This document shows positions 34,975-44,840 of a stretch of DNA of 64,000 bases, in pieces (positions within the stretch are counted from its first letter, which is position 1; the number at the start of each line of letters is the position of its first letter). Below the pieces are notes generated by a model. That model worked only from the letters and a program-made list of their open reading frames with translations, had not been told where the DNA came from and did not search any database. This DNA comes from Pseudomonas sp. QS1027 (GTDB lineage: Bacteria; Pseudomonadota; Gammaproteobacteria; Pseudomonadales; Pseudomonadaceae): assembly GCF_002814235.1 (NCBI RefSeq), contig NZ_PHSU01000027.1:186001-250000 (forward strand), given 5' to 3'. A program made the translations under genes and the position numbers.

Positions 34975-36265
34975 TGGCAGCCTCCTCCGTGGCGCGCCGG
35001 GTCAGCCACTCCAGCGCCTCGGCAACACAAAAAAACGATCCGAACAACAGAATCTCGTCATCCGCCGTAGCCTGGGCACATTGCCCTTCCAGCGCTGCGG
35101 CGACACTGTCATAGACACTTGCCGAAGCATTACGTGCGGCCAGGGCGGCTTGCAGGTCAGCGGCCGGGCGACTGCGCGGCGTCTGCAAGGGCGTGACCGC
35201 CCAGTGCTGGACATGACGCTCAAGCGGTGCAATCACACCGTCGAGGTCCTTGTCCGACAACAACCCGAACACCGCCAGGCGCCGCCCTTTCAAGGGGCTG
35301 CGTGCCAGGCGCTCGGCCAGGTATTCGGCGGCATGGGGATTGTGCCCGACGTCCAGCATCAGGTTGAGGGACTTGCCTTGCCAGGTCAGCTTGCGCCGAT
35401 CCAGCCGGCCGACAATACGGGTGTCCAGCAGCGCCTGGGCAATGCGCTCAGGCTGCCATGGCAGATCCATCAGCAGATAGGCCTGCAGGGCCAGGGCGGC
35501 GTTTTCCATGGGCAGGCCAAGCAGCGGCAAATCACGCAGCTCGACCACCTGGCCCTGACGATCGATGCCACGCCACTGCCAGTTCGCCTCGGTGAGACCG
35601 AGATCGAAGTCCCGACCGCGGAGGAAGAACGGGCTGCCCAGCTCGCGAGCCTTGTCCAGCAGCGGCTGCGGCGGGTTCAGGTCACCACAGAGTGCCGGTG
35701 CGCCCGGACGGAAGATCCCGGCCTTTTCGAACGCCACCGATTCACGGGTGTTACCCAGGTATTCGGCATGATCGACACCGATGCTGGTCACCAGCGCCAG
35801 GTCGGCATCCACCACGTTGACCGTGTCCAGGCGTCCGCCAAGACCGACTTCCAGGACCACGACATCCAGGCCGGCGCGCTCGAACAGCCAGAGCGCGGCC
35901 AGGGTGCCCATCTCGAAATAGGTCAGGGAGGTCTCGCCACGCCCGGCTTCGAGGGCCGCGAAGGCTTCGCACAACTGTGCGTCCGTCGCCTCGACCCCGT
36001 TGATCTGCACACGCTCGTTGTAGCGCAGCAGGTGCGGCGAACTATAGACGCCGACCTTGAGCCCCTGCGCTTGCAGCAACGAGGCGACAAAGGCGCAGGT
36101 CGAACCCTTGCCGTTGGTGCCGGTCACGGTGACTACCCGAGGCGCCGGCTTGCCCAGCCCCATGCGGTTCGCTACCTCTTGCGAGCGCTCCAGCCCCATG
36201 TCGATGGCCGATGGGTGCAATTGCTCCAGGTAGGCGAGCCACTCGCCCAGGGTACGTTCGGTCAT
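34958..36265 (-). CDS. folC: Bifunctional folylpolyglutamate / dihydrofolate synthase
   Basis: This 435-residue Mur-ligase-family enzyme adds glutamate to dihydropteroate and folates. It has the P-loop VTGTNGKGST (about 47-56), YSSPHLLRYNERV, and LDVGHNPHA, all typical of FolC. Its ATG overlaps the accD stop in ATGA, and its stop overlaps dedD, so accD-folC-dedD are coupled. Confidence 0.97.
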   Translation of the reverse strand: MTERTLGEWLAYLEQLHPSAIDMGLERSQEVANRMGLGKPAPRVVTVTGTNGKGSTCAFVASLLQAQGLKVGVYSSPHLLRYNERVQINGVEATDAQLCEAFAALEAGRGETSLTYFEMGTLAALWLFERAGLDVVVLEVGLGGRLDTVNVVDADLALVTSIGVDHAEYLGNTRESVAFEKAGIFRPGAPALCGDLNPPQPLLDKARELGSPFFLRGRDFDLGLTEANWQWRGIDRQGQVVELRDLPLLGLPMENAALALQAYLLMDLPWQPERIAQALLDTRIVGRLDRRKLTWQGKSLNLMLDVGHNPHAAEYLAERLARSPLKGRRLAVFGLLSDKDLDGVIAPLERHVQHWAVTPLQTPRSRPAADLQAALAARNASASVYDSVAAALEGQCAQATADDEILLFGSFFCVAEALEWLTRRATEEAANGNAG

Positions 36266-37182
36266 AGGCTTGCAGGCACCGGCGGGACAATGACAGGTTC
36301 AACAGGCAAGGCGATGTATTCGGGAGTCGGCAGGCCCATCATCTGCGCCAGCAGGTTGCCCAGGCGTGGACGCAGTTCCTGGCGGGCGATGATCATGTCG
36401 ATCGCGCCGTGCTCCAGCAGGAACTCGCTGCGCTGGAAGCCTTCAGGCAGCTTCTCGCGCACGGTCTGCTCGATCACGCGCGGGCCGGCGAAGCCGATCA
36501 GTGCCTTGGGTTCGCCGACGATCACATCGCCGAGCATGGCCAGGCTGGCGGAAACACCGCCGTAGACAGGGTCGGTCAATACCGAGATAAACGGCAGGCC
36601 TTCTTCACGCAAGCGCGCCAGGACAGCCGAAGTCTTGGCCATCTGCATCAGGGAAATCAGCGCTTCCTGCATCCGCGCACCGCCGGAAGCGGCAAAGCAG
36701 ATCATCGGGCAACGGTTTTCCAGGGCGTAGTTGGCGGCACGTACGAAACGCTCGCCGACGATGGCACCCATGGAGCCGCCCATGAACGAGAATTCGAAGG
36801 CGGAAACCACCACCGGCATGCCCAGCAGGGTGCCGCTCATGGACACCAGCGCGTCTTTTTCGCCGGTCTGCTTCTGGGCCGCGGTCAGGCGGTCCTTGTA
36901 CTTCTTGCCGTCACGGAATTTCAGACGGTCCACCGGCTCCAGGTCGGCACCCAGCTCAACACGGCCTTCGGCGTCGAGGAAGATATCGATGCGGGCGCGG
37001 GCGCCAATGCGCATGTGGTGATTGCACTTGGGGCAGACGTCCAGGGTCTTTTCCAGTTCCGGACGGTAGAGCACCGCATCGCACGATGGGCACTTGTGCC
37101 ACAGACCTTCAGGCACCGAGCTTTTCTTCACCTCGGAACGCATGATCGAAGGGATCAGTTTGTCTACTAACCAGTTGCTCAT
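36262..37182 (-). CDS. accD: Acetyl-CoA carboxylase carboxyltransferase beta subunit
   Basis: This 306-residue subunit, with AccA, transfers carboxyl from biotin to acetyl-CoA, making malonyl-CoA. The N-terminal zinc ribbon CPSC...CPKC (about residues 31-53) and the crotonase-like core with FAASGGARMQEALISLMQM are clear. The start is ATG 37182 (SNWLVDKLIPSI). The longer frame to 37383 lacks homologous residues. Confidence 0.97.
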   Translation of the reverse strand: MSNWLVDKLIPSIMRSEVKKSSVPEGLWHKCPSCDAVLYRPELEKTLDVCPKCNHHMRIGARARIDIFLDAEGRVELGADLEPVDRLKFRDGKKYKDRLTAAQKQTGEKDALVSMSGTLLGMPVVVSAFEFSFMGGSMGAIVGERFVRAANYALENRCPMICFAASGGARMQEALISLMQMAKTSAVLARLREEGLPFISVLTDPVYGGVSASLAMLGDVIVGEPKALIGFAGPRVIEQTVREKLPEGFQRSEFLLEHGAIDMIIARQELRPRLGNLLAQMMGLPTPEYIALPVEPVIVPPVPASL

Positions 37183-37288
37183 GCTGTCTTTCTCCAATTC
37201 GTTTTCGGCCCGTCGGACAACCGGGCCCGCCTGTTTTCTGCGGCGGTATGCATGGACGGCGGCAGGCTGCCAGCCGTCACATTGGCGC

Positions 37289-37909
37289 TCAGCAACCGCG
37301 TACGGCGCGTATGAACGCTTCGATCTTTGTACGATCCTTGATGCCCTTGCCCTGCTCCACCCCGCCACTGACATCCACGGCATAGGGTTTGACCCGGGCG
37401 ATGGCCTCGGCCACGTTGTCGACGGTCAGTCCGCCGGCGAGAATGATCGGCTTGCTCAGGCCCGCTGGTATCAGGGACCAGTCGAACGCCGCGCCGGTTC
37501 CCCCGGGCACGCCTTCCACGTAGGTATCGAGAAGAATCCCGCTGGCACTCGGGTAAGCGTCACAGGCCGCGGCGATGTCGTCACCGGCCTTGACCCGCAA
37601 CGCCTTGATATACGGACGGTGATAACCTTCGCACTGCTCGCGGGTTTCATCGCCATGGAACTGCAACAGGTCCAGCGGCACCGCATCGAGGATTTCCCCC
37701 AGTTCGCAACGGCTGGCATTGACGAACAGGCCGACGGTGGTCACGAACGGCGGCAAGGCGGCGATAATCGCCCGCGCCTGCTGGAACGTCACTGCCCGCG
37801 GGCTTTTGGCGTAGAACACAAAACCTATGGCATCGGCCCCGGCATCGACGGCGGCCAACGCATCTTCAATGCGGGTAATCCCGCAAATTTTGCTGCGAAC
37901 GGCGGACAT
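37289..37909 (-). CDS. trpF: Phosphoribosylanthranilate isomerase
   Basis: This 206-residue TIM-barrel enzyme performs the third step of tryptophan synthesis. It has the catalytic Cys in KICGITR (Cys near residue 8), LLQFHGDE, and the catalytic Asp in VDVSGGVE with the phosphate loop. ATG 37909 follows CGGGG. It sits between truA and accD and away from other trp genes, as usual in Pseudomonas. Confidence 0.97.
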   Translation of the reverse strand: MSAVRSKICGITRIEDALAAVDAGADAIGFVFYAKSPRAVTFQQARAIIAALPPFVTTVGLFVNASRCELGEILDAVPLDLLQFHGDETREQCEGYHRPYIKALRVKAGDDIAAACDAYPSASGILLDTYVEGVPGGTGAAFDWSLIPAGLSKPIILAGGLTVDNVAEAIARVKPYAVDVSGGVEQGKGIKDRTKIEAFIRAVRGC

Positions 37910-37972
37910 GTCGTAAAACCCCGAGTGCTTTTCCGAGAAAGTCCCGGATGGTAACAAATGCTTTTCCGGGCG

Positions 37973-38797
37973 TCAGCCGTCAAGTTCCGAGAAGCCGGTG
38001 AGAAAGTGCGGCCCGATGTAACGCTGCGGCAGGGCAAACTCGTCGCGATACTCCACCTGCACCAGGTACAGGCCGAATGGATGCGCGGTGACGCCGCCGG
38101 TACGCCTGACCCGACTTTCCAGGACTTCCCTGGCCCATTCCACCGGCCGCTCGCCGGCACCGATGGTCATCAGCACCCCGGCGATATTGCGCACCATGTG
38201 GTGCAGGAAGGCCCCGGCGCGGATATCGATGACAATCATCTTGCCGTGACGGGTGACCCGCAGGTGATGGACTTCCTTGATCGGCGACTTGGCCTGGCAC
38301 TGGCCGGCACGGAAGGCGCTGAAGTCATGGGTACCGATCAGGTGGCGGGCGGCCTCGGCCATGCGCTCGACATCCAGTGGCCGGTGGTTCCAGGTGATCT
38401 CCTGGTTCAAGTGGGCCGGGCGGATCTGGTCGTTGTAGATCACGTAGCGATAACGCCGGGCGATCGCCTTGAAGCGCGCATGGAAGTGCGCCGGCATCAC
38501 CTGCGCCCAACTGACGCTGACGTCATGGGGCAGATTGATATTGGCGCCCATGACCCAGGCCTTCAGCGAGCGTTCGGCCTGGGTATCGAAGTGCACCACC
38601 TGGCCACAGGCATGCACACCGGCGTCGGTACGTCCGGCGCACATCAGCGACACCGGCGAATCCGCCACTTTCGACAAGGCTTCTTCCAGGGTCTGCTGCA
38701 CCGTCAACACGCCGGACGCCTGACGCTGCCAGCCGCAATAGCGCGAACCTTTGTACTCGACGCCGAGGGCGATCCTGAAAAAGCCGTCGGCCGCCAT
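37973..38797 (-). CDS. truA: tRNA pseudouridine(38-40) synthase
   Basis: TruA isomerises uridines 38-40 in tRNA anticodon arms. The catalytic Asp is in CAGRTDAGVHA. YKGSRYCGWQRQ and HHMVRNIAGVLM are family signatures. With ATG 38797 it has 274 residues. There is no clear Shine-Dalgarno there, and in-frame TTG codons at 38827 and 38854 would lengthen it by 10 or 19 residues. The start is therefore uncertain. Confidence 0.93.
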   Translation of the reverse strand: MAADGFFRIALGVEYKGSRYCGWQRQASGVLTVQQTLEEALSKVADSPVSLMCAGRTDAGVHACGQVVHFDTQAERSLKAWVMGANINLPHDVSVSWAQVMPAHFHARFKAIARRYRYVIYNDQIRPAHLNQEITWNHRPLDVERMAEAARHLIGTHDFSAFRAGQCQAKSPIKEVHHLRVTRHGKMIVIDIRAGAFLHHMVRNIAGVLMTIGAGERPVEWAREVLESRVRRTGGVTAHPFGLYLVQVEYRDEFALPQRYIGPHFLTGFSELDG

Positions 38798-38997
38798 TTC
38801 GGCGGCCGGGTTATCTATATTTGCCAAGAACTCACAGCCTGCTGGTTGACGCAAAGGCGGGCATTATAAGGCCAGCCGGCCGAGACGCCATGCGCGAGGG
38901 ACTTTTAGTTCGCCCCTCGGGCGGATATTCTCTGATTGACCGGCTATCGCTATATAAAAAAGTAAATAACGACCGCATCTCTACCGAGACCTGATGA

Positions 38998-39657
38998 ATG
39001 AACGCGATCCACAAGGAAGCCGTCGGCCAGGCCTATAGCCTGGAAGGCATGCTGCACGCGCGGGACATGACCTGGCGGACCGTCGAGGAAATGGCCCGCC
39101 GTATCAAGCCCGGCATGCGCGAATCCGAGGCCCTGGCCATGGGACTGGAAGTGATGAAGGAACTGGGCATGGATCGGATCTGGCATCCGACCAAAGTGCG
39201 CTTCGGCGCCAACACCCTGAAAACTTTCAAGCAGCCTTCCGACGGCGACCCGCTGCTGGGCGAGAACGATATTTTCCTGATCGACCTGGGCGTGGTCTGG
39301 AAGGGCCAGGAAGGTGACAGCGGTGCCACCTTCACCACCGGCAACGATCCCGAGATGATGGCCTGCGCGGCGGCGGCCAAGACCCTGTTCGAGCGGGTTG
39401 AAGCGCACTGGCGCGAACACCAGGTGGCCGGCCCCGAACTGTATCGGTATGCCGAAGAACAGGCCGAGGCCATGGGCTGGGTGCTGAACCTGGAGATCAA
39501 GGGCCATCGGGTCAGCGATTTCCCCCATGCCATCTACCGGGCCGGCGACCTGGGCAACTTCGAGGCCTGCCCGAATGTCGGCCTGTGGATCCTGGAAATC
39601 CAGATCGCCCATCCGACGCGGCCATTCGGCGCCTTTTACGAAGACCTCCTGGCCTGA
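38998..39657 (+). CDS. M24 family metallopeptidase-like protein
   Basis: This 219-residue pita-bread-fold protein has metal-ligand candidates in order: Asp in FLIDLGVVW, Asp in GDSGATF, His in KGHRVSDFPHA and Glu in WILEIQIAHP. These match methionine aminopeptidase/prolidase (M24) sites. At 219 residues it is shorter than full aminopeptidase P or prolidase and lacks their N-terminal domain. The substrate is unknown. It is alone on the plus strand between truA and fimV. Confidence 0.85.
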   Translation: MNAIHKEAVGQAYSLEGMLHARDMTWRTVEEMARRIKPGMRESEALAMGLEVMKELGMDRIWHPTKVRFGANTLKTFKQPSDGDPLLGENDIFLIDLGVVWKGQEGDSGATFTTGNDPEMMACAAAAKTLFERVEAHWREHQVAGPELYRYAEEQAEAMGWVLNLEIKGHRVSDFPHAIYRAGDLGNFEACPNVGLWILEIQIAHPTRPFGAFYEDLLA

Positions 39658-39679
39658 TCCCTCCCCCCACAAACAAAAA

Positions 39680-39706
39680 CGGCAGCCCAAGGGCTGCCGT
39701 TTTTTT
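39680..39706. terminator. Bidirectional rho-independent terminator
   Basis: A perfect 9-bp stem (cggcagccc / gggctgccg) has a 2-nt loop shown as aa, T-rich on the right and A-rich on the left. It serves the M24 gene (plus) and fimV (minus), which converge here. Confidence 0.85.
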
Positions 39707-39716
39707 AAAGCGCCGA

Positions 39717-42308
39717 TCAAGCCAGGCGCTTGAGCATCTCCCGGGCTTCGGTCTTCTGAGCTTCACTGCCTTCGTTCAGCACTTCGGCGAGGATATCCCG
39801 CGCCCCATCGCTGTCGTCCATATCCATGTAGGCCTGGGCCAGGTCGAGCTTGGTGGCCGCCTCGTCAGTACCGGAAAGGAAGTCGAACGACTCGTCCTCG
39901 GGCAATTCGTCAGCCGCCAGGCTGGGTGTCGCCAGGGGTGGCTGCTCCAGGCTCTGGGACAGGCGATCCAGCTCGGCATTGACGTCGTCCAGCTCGTCAG
40001 TGAACGCATTCGGACCGGCGTGCGCCTCCAGTTCATCCGCCAGCGACAGATCGAAATCCGCCGGCAGATCCAGATCATCCAGACCGCCCGCGCCCAGGGT
40101 CGGAACCTCGGCATCGGAGTCCTTCAGGTCTTCGGTCAGGCTCAGCAGGAAGTCGTCATCCGCCGACGTCGACAGCGGCGCCTCCCCACCCAGGTCGAGA
40201 TCGAAATCCGCCAGGTCGTCGAGGGCCGGCTTGGCCTGGGTCTGCTGCTCCAGGACCGACTCGAAACTCAAGTCGTCGTCCAGTTGCAGGTCGTCCAGAT
40301 CCACCGCAGGCGATGGAACCACCGCTGGCGAGGCGGCCTCGAGATCGTCCAGGCTCAGGTCGAAATCGCTATCAAAAAGATCATCCGCCGCTGCCACCGG
40401 GGCCGGGGCCGGAGCTGCCACCGGAGCCGGCACGGGCGCTGGAGGCTCGTCGGCCAGCAACTCCTTGACGTAATCCTCGCTCAGCTCAGCCGCCACCGCA
40501 GCCGCACCGAGACCCGCTACCGCAGCAACCGCGATCATCGACGGGAAGCGGCTCTTGAGCTGCTCGACCTCGGCCACGTGCTGACCGGCAGGCAACTGCC
40601 GCTCCTGGGCGATAAACGCATCACGATCGCCCTGCTGACCGTAGACTTCCATCAGCTTCAGGCGCACGTCGGTACGCTGTGGTTCGTACTTCACCGCTTC
40701 TTCGAGCAAGCCGGCCGCCTGGTTCAGGTGACCGCGCTGGATATGCAGGTTAGCCTGGTCCACTACATCGGTAGGACGCTCAGCGGCCGGGACCGGGGCC
40801 GGAGCGGGTGCCAGCTTTACGCTCGGCGGAGGGACCTCCAGACCCTCGAAACTGCTTTCAGGCAGATCCACCTCTTCGGAAAAACCACTTTCCTCGTTTA
40901 ATGCCCGAGCCATGCGCAAGTGCTTTTCCGCTTCCTGCTTGGCCTTGCGACGACGCGCCAGGAACAGCAGGAGCAAGAGGAACACCAGCACCACGGAACC
41001 GGCCAACAACCCCATCAGGATCGGACTGGCCAGCAGGTCGTCGAGCTTGCGCTCTTGCGGTACGGCGGCGTCAGGCTGGATCGGCGGTACCACCGCTGCC
41101 GGCTTGGCCACGTCTGTCGCTGGAACGATCGGCGCAGGCGCCACCGGGGCCGCTTCCGGCTTGGCGGCCAACTGGGCCGACATGGCATTGGCCGGTTGCC
41201 CGGCTGCAGGGGCGGCCGCTGGCGCGGCAGTCGAACCTTCAGCCTGCAACTTGGCCAACTGGTCGTTCTTCAGTTGAATCAGGCGCTGCAACTTGTCCAG
41301 CTGGCTTTGCAGGTCTTCCATCCGGCTCTTCAGCTCGGCATTGTCGCGACGGGTGGTGTCCAGGCTTTCCTGGGTCACCGCCAGTTTGTTGTTCAGGGAC
41401 TTGCTGTCACTGGCGGCGCCTTTGCCGTGCTTCTTGCCGGACTCGGCGGAGATCAGGCTCAGGTTGTCCTTGGCAGCAGTCTTGGTCGGCGCGCCCTCGG
41501 TCCCTTTGTGCCGGGTGGCATCGATCTGTTGCTTGCCAGCATGGGGCGAGCGCCGCCCCGAACGCCAGGCGGCATTCTGTGCCGCCACTTCAGCGATGGC
41601 CTTGGGTTGCGCCAGCGCGCGGCTTTCCACGCGATCAGGCAGGCGCAGCACCTGGCCGGTCTTCAAGCGGTTGATGTTGCCGTCGAGGAACGCCCCCGGG
41701 TTCAACGCCTGGATCGCCAGCATGGTCTGCTGCACGGAAGCGCCATTGCTCTCCTTCAGGGCGATATCCCACAAGGTGTCTTTGGGACCCGTGGTGTATT
41801 GCTTGGCCTTGGTCGGCGCGGTGACCGGCGCGACAGGCGCGGCCGCGGCCGTCGGAGCAGTCGCCGCCGCAGCAGCGGCTGGTTTGGCGGCGTCAGCGGG
41901 CGGGGTGTATTTCGACGGATCGAGCAACACGCTGTAGTCGCGCATCAACCGGCCATTGGGCCACTGCACCTGCACCAGGAAGCGCACATAGGCTTCGGAC
42001 AACGGTTTGCTCGAGGTGACCCGCACCACGCTGCGACCGTTGGGATTGATCACCGGCGTGAACGTCAGGTCGTTGAGGAAATCCTGGCGACTGACCCCGG
42101 CGTCGGCGAAGGCCTGGGGCGAGGCCAGGCTCGGAACGATGTCAGAAGCGCTGAGGCCACTGACGTCCTGCAATTCGATTTCTGCCAGCAATGGCTGGTT
42201 CAGAGTTGACTTGAGGGTCACTTCCCCAAGCCCAAGCGCGTGTGCCATACCGGAAGACAGCGCCGAAGCGGCCGCTATTGCTAACACCAGTTTGCGAACT
42301 TGAACCAT
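39717..42308 (-). CDS. fimV: FimV polar hub / peptidoglycan-binding motility protein
   Basis: This 863-residue protein has a signal-like N-terminus (about 1-25). A periplasmic part contains a LysM-type domain (about 165-225, YTTGPKDTLWDIA), a coiled coil (about 300-350) and Ala/Pro-rich linkers. A membrane helix (about 425-450) precedes an acidic cytoplasmic part with repeated DLDDL/DFDLDL segments and a C-terminal TPR-like FimV motif (about 815-863). FimV organises type IV pili and cAMP signalling at the pole. ATG 42308 follows GGAAGAGG. Confidence 0.96.
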   Translation of the reverse strand: MVQVRKLVLAIAAASALSSGMAHALGLGEVTLKSTLNQPLLAEIELQDVSGLSASDIVPSLASPQAFADAGVSRQDFLNDLTFTPVINPNGRSVVRVTSSKPLSEAYVRFLVQVQWPNGRLMRDYSVLLDPSKYTPPADAAKPAAAAAATAPTAAAAPVAPVTAPTKAKQYTTGPKDTLWDIALKESNGASVQQTMLAIQALNPGAFLDGNINRLKTGQVLRLPDRVESRALAQPKAIAEVAAQNAAWRSGRRSPHAGKQQIDATRHKGTEGAPTKTAAKDNLSLISAESGKKHGKGAASDSKSLNNKLAVTQESLDTTRRDNAELKSRMEDLQSQLDKLQRLIQLKNDQLAKLQAEGSTAAPAAAPAAGQPANAMSAQLAAKPEAAPVAPAPIVPATDVAKPAAVVPPIQPDAAVPQERKLDDLLASPILMGLLAGSVVLVFLLLLLFLARRRKAKQEAEKHLRMARALNEESGFSEEVDLPESSFEGLEVPPPSVKLAPAPAPVPAAERPTDVVDQANLHIQRGHLNQAAGLLEEAVKYEPQRTDVRLKLMEVYGQQGDRDAFIAQERQLPAGQHVAEVEQLKSRFPSMIAVAAVAGLGAAAVAAELSEDYVKELLADEPPAPVPAPVAAPAPAPVAAADDLFDSDFDLSLDDLEAASPAVVPSPAVDLDDLQLDDDLSFESVLEQQTQAKPALDDLADFDLDLGGEAPLSTSADDDFLLSLTEDLKDSDAEVPTLGAGGLDDLDLPADFDLSLADELEAHAGPNAFTDELDDVNAELDRLSQSLEQPPLATPSLAADELPEDESFDFLSGTDEAATKLDLAQAYMDMDDSDGARDILAEVLNEGSEAQKTEAREMLKRLA

Positions 42309-42516
42309 AGCCTCTTCCTTTGTTTGTGCATTCCTCGGCTAGCGAGAAGGTGGTGTCGCCCGCCTTGCGGCAGCGTGCGCGCCCTTGAAAACATCGCCGC
42401 AGCGCGCGGTTTCAGCCGACGCCCTTGCAAATGCCCGAGGACAGGTTCACCTCCAGCAACCAGCCTGAGCATAGCGTCAGGCTAGAATCATTCTGCAAAT
42501 TGCCGCCAAGTATCTT

Positions 42517-43515
42517 TTACAGCAGGTCTTTTATCAACAGCTCTGCCAGTTGCACAGCGTTCAATGCCGCACCTTTGCGTACATTATCGGCTGTCAGCCA
42601 CAGATTCAGCTCACACGGGTCGTCCACACCGCGACGCACCCGTCCGACATAAACCACATCCTGACCCACCGCGTCACCCACCGCGGTCGGGTAGTCGCCG
42701 GCTTCCACCAGCTCGATTCCCGCCGCTGCTTCCAGCGTAGCGTTCACCGCGGCCAGATCAACCTCGCCAGCGGTTTGCAAAGAGACACTATAGCTATCGC
42801 CGAAAAACACCGGGGCTTGAATGCAAGTCACTGAAATTTTTAACAAAGGTGCCGAGAGCAACTGACGAAGCTCGCTGACCAGGCGTTTTTCCAGGGAGAC
42901 ATGGCCCTCGGCGTCCGGCTTGCCGACCTGGGCCAGCAGGTTGAAAGCCATCTGCCGATCGAAAAAACGCGGTTCCAGCGGGCGGACGTTCAACAACTCC
43001 GCCGTTTGTCGGGCCAGCTCGGTCACCGCCTCGCGGCCCTGGCTCGATACCGCCAGGGCCGCGGTCAGCGTGACGCGCTGGATGTCCAGGTCCTTGAGCG
43101 GCGCCAGCACCACCGCCAACGCCGTGGCGGCGGCGCTCGGGCTGCCGACCTGCACCGGCTTGCCGAGGGTCGCCAGCACCTCGGGATTGGCCTCCGGCAC
43201 GACCTGGGGCGCGGGCAAGGCGCCGGACAGGTCGATCACCGTGCAACCCGCCGCCGTCGCACGCGGGGCAAAGCTGATGGTCACTGCGGGGCCGGCGGCG
43301 AAAAACACCAGCTGGACTTTACCGAAGTCGAATTCGTCGACTTCGCGCACCCGCACGTTCTTGCCGCGAAACGGCACCGAGTGCCCCGCCGACTCGCTGC
43401 TGGCCAGCAGGTGCAGGTTGGCCACCGGGAAATCGCGTTCTTCGAGGATCTGCACCAGGGTCTCGCCGACGGTGCCGGTGGCGCCGATCACGGCAATATC
43501 AAAGGACTGGCTCAT
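42517..43515 (-). CDS. usg: Usg-like paralogue of aspartate-semialdehyde dehydrogenase, catalytic Cys absent
   Basis: This 332-residue protein has the NADP-binding start IAVIGATGTVGETLV and the ASADH dimerisation fold. Where Asd carries the nucleophilic Cys (NCS/T), it reads GSPSAAATAL. It therefore should not catalyse the semialdehyde reaction and belongs with the Usg-1 group known next to truA in enterics. Its function is unknown. It follows asd on the same strand but is separated by a terminator, so it likely has its own promoter. Confidence 0.88.
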   Translation of the reverse strand: MSQSFDIAVIGATGTVGETLVQILEERDFPVANLHLLASSESAGHSVPFRGKNVRVREVDEFDFGKVQLVFFAAGPAVTISFAPRATAAGCTVIDLSGALPAPQVVPEANPEVLATLGKPVQVGSPSAAATALAVVLAPLKDLDIQRVTLTAALAVSSQGREAVTELARQTAELLNVRPLEPRFFDRQMAFNLLAQVGKPDAEGHVSLEKRLVSELRQLLSAPLLKISVTCIQAPVFFGDSYSVSLQTAGEVDLAAVNATLEAAAGIELVEAGDYPTAVGDAVGQDVVYVGRVRRGVDDPCELNLWLTADNVRKGAALNAVQLAELLIKDLL

Positions 43516-43610
43516 GGGATGACCTCAGGTGAAACGGGGGGAGCGGCACTTTACCCGTGACCAGGCGGTCAGGCAATTGCACGCAGGCCTTGTCGACATC
43601 CAGGGTATAA

Positions 43611-43644
43611 AAAAACCCGCGACTCTGACGAGAAGCGGGTTTTT
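43611..43644 (-). terminator. Rho-independent terminator of asd
   Basis: The 10-nt arms aaaaacccgc and gcgggttttt have a 14-nt loop. On the minus strand the stem is followed by at least seven Ts. It lies 16 bp after the asd stop. Confidence 0.8.
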
Positions 43645-43659
43645 CAAAGCCTCAGCGGA

Positions 43660-44772
43660 TCAACGCTCCAGCAGGATACGCAGCATGCGCCGCAGCGGCT
43701 CGGCCGCCCCCCAGAGCAACTGGTCGCCCACGGTGAAGGCACCGAGGAACTGCGAACCCATGTTCAGCTTGCGCAGACGGCCCACCGGGATATTCAGCGT
43801 ACCGGTGACTTTGGTCGGACTCAGTTCCTGCATGCTGATTTCACGCTGGTTCGGCACCAGCTTGACCCACGGGTTGTGCTGGCTGATCAGCCCTTCGATA
43901 TCGGCGATCGGCACGTCCTTGTTCAGCTTGATGGTCAGCGCCTGGCTGTGGCAGCGCATGGCGCCGATGCGCACGCAGATACCGTCCACCGGGATCGGGC
44001 TCTTGAAGCGACCGAGGATCTTGTTGGTCTCGGCCTGGGCCTTCCACTCTTCACGGCTCTGGCCGTTCGGCAGTTCCTTGTCGATCCACGGGATCAGGCT
44101 GCCAGCCAGGGGCACGCCGAAGTTTTCGGTCGGGTACGCGTCACTGCGCATGGCTTCGGCGACACGGCGGTCGATGTCGAGGATGGCACTGGCCGGGTCG
44201 GCCAGTTGATCGGCGACGGCGGCGTGGGTCGCGCCCATCTGCTTGATCAGCTCACGCATGTTCTGCGCGCCGGCACCGGAGGCCGCCTGATAGGTCATGG
44301 CGCTCATCCATTCCACCAGGCCGGCCTCGAACAGGCCACCCAGGCCCATCAGCATCAGGCTGACGGTGCAGTTGCCACCGATGTAGTTCCTGGTCCCGGC
44401 GTCCAGCTGCTGGTCGATGACCTTGCGGTTGACCGGGTCGAGAACGATCACCGCATCATCCTGCATGCGCAGGCTGGAAGCAGCGTCGATCCAGTAACCC
44501 TGCCAGCCGGCTTCGCGCAGCTTGGGGAAAACCTCGCTGGTGTAGTCGCCGCCCTGGCAGGTCAGGATCACGTCGAGGGTCTTGAGCTCTTCAATGCTGT
44601 AGGCATCCTTCAGCGGAGCAATGTCCTTGCCCACGGACGGGCCTTGGCCACCGACATTGGAAGTGGTGAAAAACACCGGCTCAATCAGATCGAAATCCTG
44701 CTCTTCCAGCATCCGCTGCATGAGCACGGAACCGACCATGCCGCGCCAACCGATCAGACCTACACGTTTCAT
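43660..44772 (-). CDS. asd: Aspartate-semialdehyde dehydrogenase
   Basis: This 370-residue NADPH enzyme makes aspartate semialdehyde, the branch point to lysine, diaminopimelate, threonine and methionine. It has VGLIGWRGMVGSVLMQRM at the start, the catalytic Cys in IGGNCTVSLML (about residue 135) and YQAASGAGAQNM. It is a gammaproteobacterial-type Asd. ATG 44772 follows AAAGGTG. Confidence 0.97.
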   Translation of the reverse strand: MKRVGLIGWRGMVGSVLMQRMLEEQDFDLIEPVFFTTSNVGGQGPSVGKDIAPLKDAYSIEELKTLDVILTCQGGDYTSEVFPKLREAGWQGYWIDAASSLRMQDDAVIVLDPVNRKVIDQQLDAGTRNYIGGNCTVSLMLMGLGGLFEAGLVEWMSAMTYQAASGAGAQNMRELIKQMGATHAAVADQLADPASAILDIDRRVAEAMRSDAYPTENFGVPLAGSLIPWIDKELPNGQSREEWKAQAETNKILGRFKSPIPVDGICVRIGAMRCHSQALTIKLNKDVPIADIEGLISQHNPWVKLVPNQREISMQELSPTKVTGTLNIPVGRLRKLNMGSQFLGAFTVGDQLLWGAAEPLRRMLRILLER

Positions 44773-44840
44773 CGCAACTACACCTTTTACAAAAGTGGGT
44801 CACCGCCTCCAGGGATGGAAGAGGCGGTGGGCCCGAGAGA

